A stretch of 64,000 nt of DNA from Romanomermis culicivorax (GCA_963922205.1 CAWUHX010000282.1:372001-436000); one strand, 5' to 3'; shown: positions 1 through 12,451, counted from the stretch's first letter. Translations and numbers: made by a program. Notes: generated by a model from the letters alone, not told the origin.

Positions 1-1055
1 CTCCAAAGTATTCAATACGGCGTACAATTCGGCCATATTGTCGTAACGTTCCAACTCTCTTGCACTTCGGCCTAAACGCACTTCCTGAAAAGAATTAAAC
101 TTTTCTATCTAAAATTTGAATAATTACGACAAAGATTCATCTCTGTTATAGAAATGCAGGTAAAAAAATCTGAACTTTGAAGGAGTCAGAGATTTCATCT
201 GTGATCGTATAAAAATTTTACAGGCCAAGCGAAAATGAAAGTCTCAAAATTCAGTGTCTTACGTATTTTTAGGTATAAAAACGTTGACTTTTCCATGAGC
301 ATCGGACAACACCTTTCAAAGTATATTAGCCAAGCAGTAGCGAAAATTTTGGAAAATTCCTACGAGGCCCTCAAGCTTTACATAAAAAGGCCATACGAGA
401 AAACAGTGCTAATCGATCGAACACACTGTTTGTCAAGAATTACTAAAAGGCGGACACCTACCATACATGCACATGCGGGGAAACGACATATTTTTTGGTA
501 TAAAATTCAAAATTTCTTCAATTTTTCCGAAAACTTGTGTTCCCTGACCCCCGGCAGATTTTCCGTCTTGTGCATGTATGACACCTACCCTCAAGAACGT
601 GCACGCTTAAGCATTCCCAGGTAGGATACAGTAGCAGATTTGAAGAAATCCGACTAACAGCATTGCTGCAGGCTTGAATCATGATAGCAACAATTGTCAT
701 CCTAAAAATTTCAGAATACAAAGCTTCTAAAATTTTGGAAAATGCATCCTAGCGATTCTCTCCCATATTTTGGGTTTAAATGTTCAGCTGAGAACAGCGT
801 TTTCTGCGCACAGTCATTTGTGCAATTGGCAAAAACATAACTACAAATTTACAAAAGGTTTTGGCCAAAAGTTTGACCAAAAATAAAAGTACATTTACTG
901 TATTCAATATGCGTGAAAATTGTCGATCCTATTTGTCATACATGGTACAGTAACCATTCAGCGCGTTTACAAAAAGTTTTTACTGTAGAATTTTTTACTC
1001 AAAATATTTCAAGGGTTAGTTCGGTGGGCTCACAAACTTTCAGTCCAACGCGATA
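1..1055. other. AT-rich stretch without recognisable gene
   Basis: Only short, composition-driven open frames occur on both strands; none shows a domain, a splice-site pair or a neighbour that would support coding. I see no RNA gene. The last eight bases (1048-1055) are the left target duplication of the small transposon that follows. Confidence 0.6.
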
Positions 1056-1432
1056 CATACATGTAATTGGGAGGGGAGGTGCTATAGGACCCCCCAGAAA
1101 TCGTCCGCCATATGGCTAGCTATTAAGCGACCCCCAGGATTTTCCAATCCTATGGCTAGCCATATGGTAGTCATAGGGACCCTCATACTTTCGGCCGGAA
1201 AAATACTGAAAAATGTCAATTTTTGAGAAAAAATGATCACTATGCATTTTTTACGATTTTTCAAACAAGAATTACTATTTTTTGAACCGTTTTTTCGGAC
1301 TTTTTTGGTGAAAAAATCGAATTTTTTTTCCTTCAGAGACCATTTCCCCTCTAAATTTTGGGGAATTAGTGACCACCGGCCCCAAAACAGTCGTCCGACC
1401 CCTCCAGACCTCGTGGCTTCGTTACATGTATG
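1056..1432. mobile_element. hAT-like non-autonomous element (377 bp)
   Basis: The left end reads CATACATGTAATTGGG and the right end TTACATGTATG, giving an inverted terminal repeat CATACATGTAA. The flanks are ACGCGATA (1048-1055) and AAGCGATA (1433-1440), an 8-bp target duplication with one mismatch, which fits the hAT superfamily. The TIR resembles that of the larger element at 10303-11577 (CATACCTGTA), so they are probably related. There is no coding capacity. Inside, ATGGCTAGC is repeated in inverted orientation around 1110-1170. Confidence 0.65.
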
Positions 1433-1440
1433 AAGCGATA

Positions 1441-3479
1441 TATGGCTTAGAAGAAAAAAATTGTGAAAATACAAAATAGTACTTGTTTTCCACTCCTAAA
1501 TTTACAAGCATTTCCATAAAAATGGACATTAAAATTGGTTACTTCTGATGAAGACGAAGGCCAAAGTTGCATAGATTTTTGGTCGAAAAATTGTGCATAT
1601 AATGTCAATTGAATAGAGATTTATCGGCTACCCGGACCCGAAACAAGACCCGAAATTACCCGACCATCTTTTGGACCCAAACCCGATATTCTTAAAATTT
1701 TGGACCCAGACCCGATATTTTCAAAATATGCTACCTGATACATCTACAAAGATTAAATATGTATATACACTGTAAGCGGGGGTAACTTTGGACAATGAAT
1801 CATCGTTTTCACACCAATCTTGTTAACCATAAGACAAGCTACAATATGACATAAATTTTATTAGATACAACACAATAGATGGTGAAAAAACTGACAAAAT
1901 TTAAAAATGTAAAATTTGTCCAAAGTTGCCCCATTTTACGGTATATAAACGGTGAGCCAAAAAAAGGCGACCGGTGCTGACTTTCATAACTTTGGGACGG
2001 ATGAAGCTTTTATAGTGCATTGTTGCATCTGAATGCCCTGTTTGTCTTTGATACAATGGTCTAAATTTTATTCTCCTAACATTTATGGTTATTGTACAAA
2101 CAGAAATTTAGAGTGATCATTTTTCAAAAAGTAAAAGTTGTTAAATCAAAGTAAAGGTTGTCCTATTGTGAAAAAAAGTTTTGCAAAGCTGAAAAATCAC
2201 CCAGATTTGTAAGTTAAGTCGAGAGCTTTTGATTTTAAATTGGAAAAAAGCAAAATCAGAGGAAAATCTGTCAATGATCAGATCGAAAAACAATTAAAAT
2301 TATTGGTGAAACAGAAAGTAGGACACACTAAAACGGCTCTCTTGTAGTTTCCAGCTGTTATATGGTTCTTATGATTGGATCTATCGTACTTTTCTGCTGT
2401 AAAACACTTTGATTTTGTGAATTTCTGTCAATTTTAAAATATTTATTAGCAAAAAATCGACGTTTAAAATTTTTGATTCTGGTGAGTTAATATTCGAGAA
2501 ATCTGGCTTAAACTTTGCAGTTTTTATGCCAGATGTTTTATCTATCGATGGCGAAAAGCCGCATTTAAAAAGCCTCACCCATCTCTCTCTCAGTCATACC
2601 CAAAAATTGGGTGGTACTTAGTGTGGTTTTAACGCCGGAAAATTTTCAGATTTTGATCTTTAAAAATGCACAAAAATAACCTTTTATATTTTGAAACCCT
2701 AGAATTTCTCTCATAATTCGGCGAAAGAGCCCAATTTCAAAAAAAATTTCAACCAGAAGCAATGATTTGGCGGAAAAAAGAGTGCCTGGGGACTAATTAA
2801 TCTGAAGCACAGCCACTCAATAATGAGTTGCATATCTCGACACCTTATTCAAAAGTGCATGTGCCTCATTTGTTAAATAACATAGCAGTTAAGGAGTAAG
2901 ATAGATAACAAACTTGAAATTACATATATTAGGATATTTTCAAAATAAAAGATCCATATGATATAATATTCGTAATTCGTAAAAATTTTGAACATCTTGA
3001 AGTCACGTATCTAAAAGCAATCGCTTTAAAAAATTACTTAAAGTTATAATACGACTTGTTTACGAAATTCACAGTTTTCCTGGTTTGCAGTCACCCTGTT
3101 TAGATTATCGAGGTAGACTTCAAAAATCTAGTCTTGATTCCGTCGCATTTGGCGCGTTTGTACAGATCTCCGTTTTTATTATCTCATCATTCACCCAAAA
3201 CATTTGAATTGAATACGATTTTATTTTTTACCTTTAATTTGTGCTGGCGTTGTTTTCGTATACGTTTGCTAAGTATATCTTACTATATGCTAGATAAGTG
3301 TTTTTTTGGGCGAAAACATGGTTTTTGGTCGCCAGAAATTTAGAATGGCACAATTCTTTGAGCGTTTGAACCAATTAACATAAGCTTTTTAGTCAAAGGC
3401 TAACTTTTTTTTATTGTTCAGGCATTAGGAGCAGAAAAGCAAAATTTTCTCGGCGGTTGGTGCCGAGTCAATAAACATT
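1441..3479. other. No gene seen; AT-rich intergenic DNA with repeat fragments
   Basis: No open frame here has supporting features. Bases 1470-1530 resemble, in reverse, a dispersed repeat seen near 20.4, 39.95 and 50.2 kb (motif of fixed order: a TACTTG-type block, then TTTACAAG). The rest is low-complexity A/T-rich sequence. Confidence 0.5.
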
Positions 3480-3487
3480 ATGTTAAG

Positions 3488-3858
3488 CAGTGTTTTTTTG
3501 CACGAGCTGTTTTGCACGGTGCAAAAAAATCGCCAAAAAAGTTTTGCACGCCCAAAAATTTTTTTGTACTATAACTACAAAACTATTAAAAATTAGTGAT
3601 ACGTGAAGGTAGACATGCTAAAGGCCGCGCCTGAGCTTGACAATAAATAATAATGATTATTAAAGCTATAACCGGCGCGAAGCGCCGGAAAATCTTGAGA
3701 TTTGGACCTACTAAAATGCACCAAAATGCCCCTTTTCGTATGAAAACACCAAATTTTTTTCCACACTTGACAAATATTTTTTTGCACGGTGCAAAAAACC
3801 TGAAAAAAAAGTTTTGCACGAGCGGAAAAAGTTTTGCACAGTGCAAAAAAAAACACTG
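3488..3858. mobile_element. hAT-like MITE with GCGC-hairpin core (371 bp)
   Basis: The ends are CAGTGTTTTTTTGCAC on the left and its inverted counterpart GTGCAAAAAAAAACACTG on the right. The flanks ATGTTAAG (3480-3487) and ATGTTAGG (3859-3866) are an 8-bp target duplication with one mismatch. The interior contains the palindrome CCGGCGCGAAGCGCCGG near 3671 and a block (GAAGGTAGACATGC... CCGCGCCTGAGC) also found in the 10303-11577 element and, reversed, in the 7378 and 13675 elements. It encodes nothing. Confidence 0.75.
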
Positions 3859-4332
3859 ATGTTAGGTACTATGTTCGACTCGAACGTGAAAAAAATTTTC
3901 GTTGAATTAAAATATTTGTATATCATTCGCAGCAAACTTGTAGGTTGTCAATGACTAATAAATGAATAGAAATTCTGAACTTTGTTTTTTTCCATAAGAT
4001 GGAAATCGAAATTTTATTTTTTGGTGTTTGATTCTAATAGAAGAATTTATATTGTTGGAATATTTTTTCGACCAAAAATTTACGCAGCTTCGACTTTATT
4101 TTTTCAGAAGCATTGATTTTTCCCGCCGAATTTTCCTTAAACGGGGAGGGAGGCCAAATTATTTTTCTAAATCTTCAAAGTCGTTTTTTTACTTAAAAAT
4201 GCCCACAGACGCCTTCTTTTAGCATCATATTCTAATATTCTTATATCTTCAGAGTCATTCATTCGTCAAAAATAAGGAATAAATGAAAATCTTAGAGCTT
4301 GAAATCCAATTTTGCCAAAAATATTGGAATTG

Positions 4333-4394
4333 TTATCTAAGAACGATCTAAGAGCATAGTTTCTTATCTAAGAACGATCTAAGAGCATAGTTTC
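4333..4394 (+). repeat. 31-bp tandem duplication
   Basis: Two perfect copies of a 31-bp unit containing ATCTAAGAACGATCTAAGAG stand head to tail at 4333-4363 and 4364-4394. The second copy ends exactly at the left border of the neighbouring MITE and contributes its target-site bases ATAGTTTC, which therefore occur three times in the area. Confidence 0.85.
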
Positions 4395-4914
4395 GGCTAA
4401 ATTTTATAAGTCGGTTCCCGGCCTTCAGCCTAATTATTGTATATGAGTTGTTTGTTAATTTTGAGCATGGATTTCTGTGACTAGTGAGTAGACATTTATT
4501 TTTTCTTTAAAATTTTCCTTAGGCTTAGGCTTAGGGTACAGCAGCTGCGCCCGAAGAGTATAGCAGCTGCGCCCCAAGGGCGCAGCGCTATTGAGGCTCT
4601 TCCAAATGAAGTTGTTAGTTAAAATAGTATCAAGGGTCTTAAAGGAATATTAGTGTTTATACTCTCTGGTGAAACTGTGTAGTGGTAAACGCATTAAGTT
4701 CATAGGCTGGTAGACCAAGTTCGATTCTTCAAGTAGGTATTTTTCTGTAGTGACAAGGACTATGTGAGATGTGTGCAGATTTTATGCAAATGAGTTTCTG
4801 AATGCCAGGAGCACTTGGATTTTCGAACTGATATGGATAGCTGGCATCTTGAGGAGTCCAAAAATGCCATTTTAGACCATAATTTGGAAGGGAACCGACT
4901 TGTAAAAAAATTCC
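4395..4914. mobile_element. hAT-like MITE (520 bp) carrying a TTAGGC cassette
   Basis: The left TIR GGCTAAATTTTATAAGTCGG and the right TIR (reverse complement GGAATTTTTTTACAAGTCGG) are followed by GTTCCC on both sides. The perfect 8-bp duplication ATAGTTTC lies at 4387-4394 and 4915-4922. Inside, 4515-4610 carries a cassette with TTAGGCTTAGGCTTAGGG followed by CAGCAGCTGCGCCC, which recurs at about 5803-5880. No coding region is present. Confidence 0.75.
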
Positions 4915-4922
4915 ATAGTTTC

Positions 4923-5537
4923 CTTGAATTATAGATCAACCGTTAAAGTCTCTGCGATGATTAGTAGAGATTTTTTTGAATCGTAAATCGTTTTCTGGGA
5001 CAGTTTTTTCTTATTCTACTGGCGTGAATAGATGAAAAATAACGTGGGCACGATTTTTACGCGTATTTGTGGCCAAAAACTTTTTGCATTCAGAACACTT
5101 TTCAGTAAATTTTTGTGCTACTCGATCGGTTGGGGGGGGAGGGTCAACCGCAAATTCGTGTAGTGGGGATACTCATTTACCGCGAAATCTTAAGGGGACC
5201 CAAAAAAGTCGAAAAACAGACGAATTTCGAAAATTCTCCCAGAAATGCTATTGTTTGGGTAGTAGATCAAACTAAGTTGTGTGGGGATCCACTAATCCTC
5301 CCTCCAATTACAGGCATGCTTTTGGTGCCAATTGGCACGTCCGTGCATTGAAAAACTGCGCTGAACCATATACTGCATAGCATTTGCTCCATTATTTCTT
5401 CTATTTATTTTTCTTCTATATATGAGATTCTGAAGCGAATGCATACTTTTGATTCTCGAACCCGAAAATTTTATTATTCATTTTTTTGATTTGGAGGATT
5501 AGTCCAAAAATTTTTCATTTTCGTCCAAAATCACAGC
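4923..5537. other. No gene; orphan transposon end near 5316
   Basis: Bases around 5290-5316 read CTCCCTCCAATTACAGGCATG, whose reverse complement begins CATGCCTGTAATTGGAGG and so looks like the right terminus of the CATACCTGTA hAT-like family. I could not find a matching left end with a target duplication, so it may be a truncated copy. The rest has no supported feature. Confidence 0.4.
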
Positions 5538-7349
5538 CACTGTTTTTTCGCCAAATCCGTGTTTTTCGCGAAAGTATCTGGAAAACGAAAAAAATTTTGA
5601 GCGCTTCCGCCAAATGGCGAAAAAGAATTTGAGATTTCTAAGTCGGAAAGGTGCATTTTAGAGGGTCAAAACCTTAAAATTTTGCGGCACTCCGCAGCGG
5701 TTACGATTATCATAGTCACTCTTGGCTATATTCCAGCTCAGGCGTGACTGGGGGTAAATTAGGGGTGGCAGTGGCCGCCGAATTCACCCTACCTTTAAAA
5801 TTTTCCTTAGGCTTAGGCTTAGGGTACAGCAGCTGCGCCCAAAGGGCGCAGCGCTGTTGAGGCTTTTCCAAATGAATAATTTGAAGAACGATGAAGAAGA
5901 AAAGGTGGACGAATATGGGGACATCATTGCATAAGTGATGCAAATTTTTTCCCATGACTTAGCTTTGGCGCTTTTCCCATGCATAATTTCACTTGTTCTT
6001 TCTTGCCTTCATCATGAAAACCCCCAAAAACCGGCGTCAGAGAAATTTCGGCGTGGCCAACGCCATCCCTAAAAATTCCGCGACTGGTAGCGAGTCTACT
6101 CCGCTTACTAGTTATTATGTAATGGTTCTTTTTTAATACCTAAATGCCTAATCTCGTTGCTCAATCATTTATCGATGATATTGCGTCGAAGTATTCGACG
6201 AAAACAGAGATTTTTCCGATTTTTCTCTCAAAATCTTTTCGTGGTTTATGATTTATGGTTTATGAACATAAACTTTCGTATTTGGCAATGGATTAAAACG
6301 TTATTGAGAGACAGTGACAGAAGTTTTTGCCGGTTGAAAAATCCAAATTCTTTCTTGGCTGCTTGTCCAATTTTTGAATTTTAGTTGTATGCTTTCAATA
6401 GATTTCTGAATTCTGTCCCAATATGTAAAATAATTCAATCGACTAAAAAATTACAATTTTTATTCAGGAAATAAATGTTGAGGAGATTCATTTTCTATAG
6501 TCCTGGAATATTCAAACGCAGAAAAAATTGGGCGCCTCGCATACCCGTATCCAGGATTTTGGGCAATTTCCAATTTCTTTTTAGAATTTACTGAATAAAA
6601 AGAAAGTCATTTTTGCAGTAAAGACGACTTATTTTCAATTAGTTATGTGCGCTTGGATTAGTGGCTAAATTCTTTGTTTGACGAAAAGTATGTAAATATA
6701 ATAATTTAATTTGGGAATTGTGATGCATAAGTACAATGATACTGTTGAAAATTTTTAATGTAAAAAAATTTATGTAGGAATTCCCCTCCCCCCTTCCCCC
6801 TCTAAATAGTAGCCTGGCGCCTGGCGCCGGTAATCAGTCAGAAAATCTACTTAAAGTCTGAACATCATTTCGGGCCGGGAGAATTACGTTAAATGATCGA
6901 ACAATTATTGAAAAGATTCATTTTCCAGTGTTATAGAGTATAGGAATCGAAAAAAATTTCCGGCGCGCCGCGCCGGAAGGAAGAATAATTCAAATCCAGT
7001 CCATAATTCTTTATTCTGATCAAGCACAAATATGTCAGCACTAGAATTGGTATGCAATTCAGTATTTTCGCTAAAGCTTTTTATTATAATTAATTTTGAC
7101 ATGTTTTTAGCATAATTTGATGATCCAAAACCTAAATTTTATAGGTCAAAAATTTGGGTTTCATTTTTGATTAATTACTGGACGGACACCGCAGAAGCAT
7201 GAGAATTGAGACTATTCACACAAGCCCAAAAAACGTAAACAAAGCATATGTGGGCATTTTTGAGCGAGAAAGAACGGCTTGGCAAAATTGGCGAAAAAAT
7301 TTCTGACTTTTTTCGCCAAATGGCGAAAAGGTCAAGGAAAAGAACAGTG
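5538..7349. mobile_element. Possible degenerate hAT-like element
   Basis: The left end CACTGTTTTTTCGCC and the right end GAACAGTG form a short TIR of the same style as the neighbouring elements. The flanks ATCACAGC (5530-5537) and ATTATAGT (7350-7357) match at five of eight positions, and all three mismatches are C versus T. The interior includes GC-rich palindromes (GGCGCGCCGCGCCGG near 6961) and the second TTAGGC cassette at 5803-5880. Several nested or decayed copies may be mixed here, so the outer boundaries are uncertain. Confidence 0.35.
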
Positions 7350-8137
7350 ATTATAGTTCCCAAATGGCCCATTGGAGCACCGTTTTTTTCCTCAAATAGG
7401 GTCTTTTGAGGAAAAAAATTTCGAAATGAGGAAAAAAATTTTGGGTATGGTCCTCATTGTCGAAAAAATTTTGGGGAATTCAAAACCGAAAAGATGCGTT
7501 TCGGTAGACTAAAAAGGGTCAAAATCTCAAAATTTTCCGGCGAGTCGCGCCGGTCACGGGTACAATCTTGACTATTTTCTATATCAGGCGCGGCCATTAG
7601 CATATCTACTTCGTTCGACTTACTAATTAATGCTCAACAGTTTCCATCAATCAAGTTAGCTCGTTTCATTTTCTAATCGTTTACAGTCAATTATGTCGCC
7701 CAAAATTGAGATTTTCCATCAATTTTCTCAATTTTTTCTCTCGATGTTTGGAATTTTTTAAACGTCTGCAACCTGAACTTTTGCGTTTATTGAAGATGGA
7801 AATTGAAGACATCATTCTAGATGCGATTTTAGAACTTCTGTTTATGAATATCTGTTGAAGAGATTTATTTTCCAGCGTTTTAGAATATAAAAACTGAAAA
7901 ATTTTTCCGGTGCTTCGCGCCGGAACGGGAAACAAATTATACTTCATTAGTTGGATTTTAATTTAGTTCCCAACGCTGTGAAGGTTCAATTTCCAGCGTT
8001 TTAGAAAGTGAAAATCCAAAGATTTTTCCGGCGCTCTGCGCCGGACCAAGAACTAAATAGAATTAGATGATTCTAATGAGAGCCATAGAAATGTTAATAG
8101 TGGATAAATTCCTGAGAACTCTATCGTTATTCGTTAA

Positions 8138-9481
8138 CATGCTCTGTTCAGAAAAGCCTCTGGGGCTACTTTGAAAAAAGAAAAGACTAAAATTCTTTGC
8201 ATTGGTGACATGAAAGAAAATATTCCACATGAATATAAAGACTTCCTTGTTGAAAAGATGAGAATCTATGGAATCTACTTCAATAAGCAGGGAGCTGAAC
8301 AAGATGAAAATGTTAAAGCATTGAAAGAAGAAATCAGTAAATTTAGAGGAAACCTAGCATCGAGTAAAATTTCATATTATGCCAGAGCAAAAATTATTGA
8401 TACATATTTTTTGTCTAAACTATGGTATTCAGCCTTATTTTGTGATATAAAGACTGATTTTGTTAAATACATTGAAAAATTTGCCACAAAGTTTATCTGG
8501 TCAAATAGATCTAATAGGAATCTAGTAGCAACTGAGAAGCTAAAATTACCCCCCAATGCAGGAGGTATAGGTATGGTTGATGTCATTTCAAAAATTGAAG
8601 CAATGAATTTGATGCTTCTGATAAAGATGGAAAAAAGGAATCTTGATATTAGTTTTTTCTTTTTAGATAAAGTAAAAAGTAAGTCAAAAAGACAGTTGGC
8701 AAGAATGCAAGTCCCTGAGTTATATAAGAGGATTAGAACTGCAGAGATAGATACTAAGTTCCAGTTCCTAAATAATAATGTAGTTGAAGTAGGAGGGAGA
8801 TCTCTTCATTTGGATCATGTTTCTACAAAAGTATTTTATCTTATAATCCTAGACAAAATTGTAAAAAAGTGCCAACCAAAAATCACTGAATATTGGGAAC
8901 ATAAAATTGGATTACCTAGGAAAACAATTCTAGAGTTATTAACTTGTAGTCCAGTTAAATTTTTAGATGGATATGGGAGAAACATTAGATTTTCAATTAT
9001 TCACAGGTTTCTGTTGACCAGATCAAAAATAAATCACATGGATCCAAACTTCGATGCAAGTTGTAAGTTTTGTTCACATGAAGGCAGATCTGAAAGAGAA
9101 GATGTTTATCATGTTTTTGCCCTCTGTCCTAGAATAACAGATTTTTGGATCAAAATTGCTATAGCCTTGAAGGGCATAGACAAGGATTTAAATATGAATA
9201 TTGAAAATTTCATTTTTGGTGTAAAGCCTAGGTATGCAAGTCGTGAGAAAATTGTGGTGTTAAATCTGATCATTTGTACTTCTCAAAAAAGTATTTGGCA
9301 GTCAAGAATGTTTTATGAAAAGAAAAATGAATTGAAAGATCCATGGGAAATTTTTAGGAAAAATTTTCAAGTATTGATTATGAGGCAATCTGAAATTTTA
9401 GAAAACAAAACTTTTGAATCGTTTTTTCTGAAGAATAAAATTTGTAAGAAAAGCAGGTATAAGATAACACTAATTATGTAG
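8138..9481 (+). pseudogene. 5'-truncated LINE reverse transcriptase (C-terminal part)
   Basis: About 440 codons of the 3' part of a non-LTR retrotransposon ORF2 remain. The start lies just after an in-frame TAA (8135-8137), and the frame is entered mid-domain, without an initiating ATG. The early segment KKEKTKILCIG fits the region after the RT palm; the segments around GGIGM (residues about 131-135) and a following KIEAMNL fit the RT thumb/connection of L1/Tx1-like LINEs. A zinc-binding module typical of LINE C-termini has C298, C301, H314 and C319 (CX2C...HX4C). The catalytic YADD region is absent. A 3' tail of about 440 bp leads to an A-run at 9910-9921. A different frame upstream (about 8078-8160) looks LINE-derived, suggesting a frameshift near 8150. 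It is dead and sits inside a hAT-like element. Confidence 0.75.
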
Positions 9482-9921
9482 GCCACTTACCCTAAATATT
9501 GTATGTGTTTGTAATAATTTTTCTCTTTTTTCTCATTATTTAATCAGTCATGAACATCTGTTAAATACTTTCAGGATAAATTTTTTCGTCAATTTCCTAG
9601 CCAATCGTTTTTCTGTGTTTTCTTTTATGCATCTTTTGGTAAGTTTATTTCCGCCATTTAGAGTTATGTTTTTCTTGGTTTTTTTTTCAAACGAGTTCAG
9701 TGTATAATTTAAATTTGTATTCAGAATCGTATGTTCTTGTGTTAAAGATGCCTCGGGAACAAATTTGGCGATTAACCAATCTCAAAGGTTTCATTGTTAT
9801 ATGATATATGTAAAATTTATGAAAAAAAATTTTTTTTCTCGCCCATAATCTTGTGGATATTATATTGTTTATTGATGTTTTCTCGTATCATGATAAATTG
9901 TTTTCCATAAAAAAAAAAAAA
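9482..9921 (+). other. LINE 3' UTR and A-rich tail
   Basis: This is non-coding sequence directly following the LINE frame and ending in a run of about 12 A (9910-9921). It is interpreted as the 3' UTR and poly(A) tail of the insertion. I did not identify a convincing target-site duplication for it. Confidence 0.45.
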
Positions 9922-10302
9922 CATGCTCCACCCGCTCCTGGAGAACACCAATATATTCTTCATGAGCTCATTTTGGCTAATATAACTAGAATTTTCTCAA
10001 TTTTTATCTCATTTTTGCAGGTTTCTGACTCCAAATACAACAAAATGCTTGGGTATGCTCCTAAAATGCATAAAAAAGCATCCGTAGCCACATTATAAAC
10101 GTTTTTAAAAATGAGGAAAAAAATTTTGGGTCCGGCCGGTCCCATGTGGAAAAAATCTTCGAGGAAAAAAAACGGTGCATTGGAGACAAACAATGATCCA
10201 AAATAATTAAAAATTCGAAGAGCCGACTTACTTCATATAATTCTGGACGACTCATTTTAAATCATATATTTAATATTTTTATATTATATTAATATTTCTA
10301 AA

Positions 10303-11577
10303 CATACCTGTAAGACCTCCGACCAGTTGGGGGGGGGGCATAAATCCGAAATTTTTGGGGGGGGGGGGGGTAGAAAAAAGTCGAAATTTTTCCCAAAAAA
10401 GGGCAAAAAACATTCACTTTTTTGAAAATTTTTTTAATTTTTTCCAAACTGGGGGGGGGGGGGGTTGGGGGGGAAAATGATTTTGGGTACTGGGTTGGCC
10501 AAGTTGGGAGGGGGTCCCCCCCCCCAACCACTGTTTTTTTTTTCCCCCGGGCCTTTTCCCCAAATGGGGAAAGGGGTCAAAATTTTTTTCCCCATTTTCC
10601 CGAACTCGTTTTTTTCGCTTAAAAATGCTCACAGACGCTTTATTTAGGTGTTTTTGAGCTTTTTAAAGCCTTCTGGTGTTTTTAGACCCGTTAATTCATT
10701 AAAATTGAGGAAAAAATTGAAATTTTCGAGTTCAAAGTTTAATCTACAAGCATTGGAACAAATTTTCAAGCAAACTATCCAAAAGCATAATGACTTTGAG
10801 AATTACAGGAGAAATCGATGGTTAGGTTCTCTAAGTTGACAAGTGAGAACCCAAAATGGATGTTAATCTTTCCGGCGCGAAGCGCCGGAAAAATTTTTTT
10901 GGTATTGATATTCTGCGACGCTGGAAAATCAATTTTCCGAACATTTATTTCAAGAATTAGATTTGAATTTTGTGTTCAAAAGTCGTAATTTCTAGAATTT
11001 TACTTGAAAAATTTTAAAACCAGTATAATTTATTTGTAAAATCTCATGCTTGGTCGAAAATATATGAGTATGCAGGGTATAAATTTCCGAGAGATATTTC
11101 CATGAAGCGTTTGAATTGATTTTACGTTAGAAAAGAAATAATCGCATGAAAAAGCTTAGAGACTTGACGTACTGATCTTTCTCAAAAGGAAAAAATGCGA
11201 ATCTTCATTAAATATCATGATAAAATATTGAAGATTACCAATGAAAACATGAGATAATATGTTCAAGATGATGAAAACTATTATAGATTATATGATAAAT
11301 GAAGGTAGACGTGCTAAAAGCCGCGCCTGAGCTAAGTAATGCATAATAAAGATTATTAAAGTAATAAACGGCGCGAAGCGCCGGAAAATTTTGAGATTAT
11401 GACATTCTAAAATGCACCAAAAAATGCATCTTTTCTGTATCCGATCCCCAAAATTTTCTTCCCCAAATGGGGAAAGAGCCCAAAATTTTTTTCCCCTTTC
11501 CGAATTTTTTTTCCCGAAAAAGCACGATTTGGGGAAAAAAAAACAGTGCCCCCAACCCCCCCTCAAGTACAGGTATG
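10303..11577. mobile_element. hAT-like element with long G-tracts (1275 bp)
   Basis: The left end CATACCTGTAAGACC and right end TACAGGTATG are inverted. The perfect 8-bp duplication TTTCTAAA lies at 10295-10302 and 11578-11585. Subterminal DNA is extremely G-rich on one strand: runs of 9-14 G near 10330, 10360, 10451 and 10460, and C-runs near 10516 and 11550. The GC palindrome CCGGCGCGAAGCGCCGG occurs at about 10872 and a near copy at about 11371, within blocks shared in reverse with the 7378 and 13675 elements. No transposase is present. The G-runs could be inflated or collapsed by sequencing error. Confidence 0.75.
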
Positions 11578-11585
11578 TTTCTAAA

Positions 11586-12451
11586 TTTAACTTTGAATAT
11601 GAGACACTGGGAATAATGTGTTATTGTGCGGCATGCCGCGACTTTTAACTACAGTACTTTTTTCTTGCGGTTGAGGCTTAGAACCTCAAACACACACTTC
11701 ATTGCAAGAAAATATAAAAAATAATACCGTAAACATGGCGAATAAAACATCCAGTCGTTTTTACTCTTATGACATACAGGCGCAGCATAGAAATTCTACT
11801 GGGAGTCAGCTAAGGCAAGAGGTAGGCTTGAAATTTTTTCCTTTTTATGATGGAAGAAACGACTCCTATCTGTCAAGCAACACATTCTTCAACGATCATT
11901 TCCTTTGATCATATTCTCGACCCTTACTCGGGGGATAAAATCTGCAGGAAGTCAATACCTCGAACCTCTCACGTGCATGCTAATGAAATTGTGTTTTTCA
12001 AATTATTATGTCAGATTTTTAATTTTTTAACGTATAAAAAACAAACTTATTGCAACAACGGAAAAATTTTCTTGTTTACTATAGAAAAATAAACGGTTAC
12101 AGTAAATCGGATCGCAAGTTGAGAAATAAACATGGAACAATAAAAAAGGAAAGGAAAAAGAAACAAACTCCTGCGGTGGAACACGATGATCCATTATGGC
12201 TCGTTATGGGACGAATATTGTAGAACATCACAACGTCGATCTTGTATGATAACGTGATCAAAAAACAAGATAAAGTGATGAAATTTATATCTTACAGCCG
12301 AAAAATGTATATCGATTGATTACTAATTTGTTACGTTTTTCTGTAAAGGTAGTTACGTAAAGCCATATTCGGAAAGCTGAGAAGAAATTCAAATTTTCAC
12401 GAAAATATGTCATCCTCATGACCATATTTCTTGTGTAACTCTTCATTTTAC
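11586..12451. other. Intergenic; no supported gene
   Basis: A plus-strand ATG at 11735 opens 29 codons (beginning MANKTSSRFYSYD) up to a GTAGGC that could be a donor at 11822. I found no downstream partner exon, and the next gene runs in the opposite direction, so this is left unassigned. The rest is the 3' flank of the minus-strand gene ending at 12452. Confidence 0.35.

Larger units (their letters stand above)
7378..10177. mobile_element. hAT-like element split by a LINE insertion
   Basis: The left terminus CACCGTTTTTTTCC and right terminus GGAAAAAAAACGGTG form a TIR. The perfect 8-bp duplication CATTGGAG lies at 7370-7377 and 10178-10185. The left part (about 7490-8065) shares a block of roughly 580 bp with the element at 13675-14535, including three GC palindromes (CCGGCGAGTCGCGCCGG, CCGGTGCTTCGCGCCGG, CCGGCGCTCTGCGCCGG near 7543, 7908 and 8028). 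A truncated LINE (about 8080-9921) sits inside, so the original element was about 0.95 kb and had no transposase. Confidence 0.7.

Noticed and set aside
11735-11821. Possible first exon of a plus-strand gene starting at ATG 11735
   Set aside because: The frame looks coding and has a GT at its end, but no partner exon or promoter could be found.
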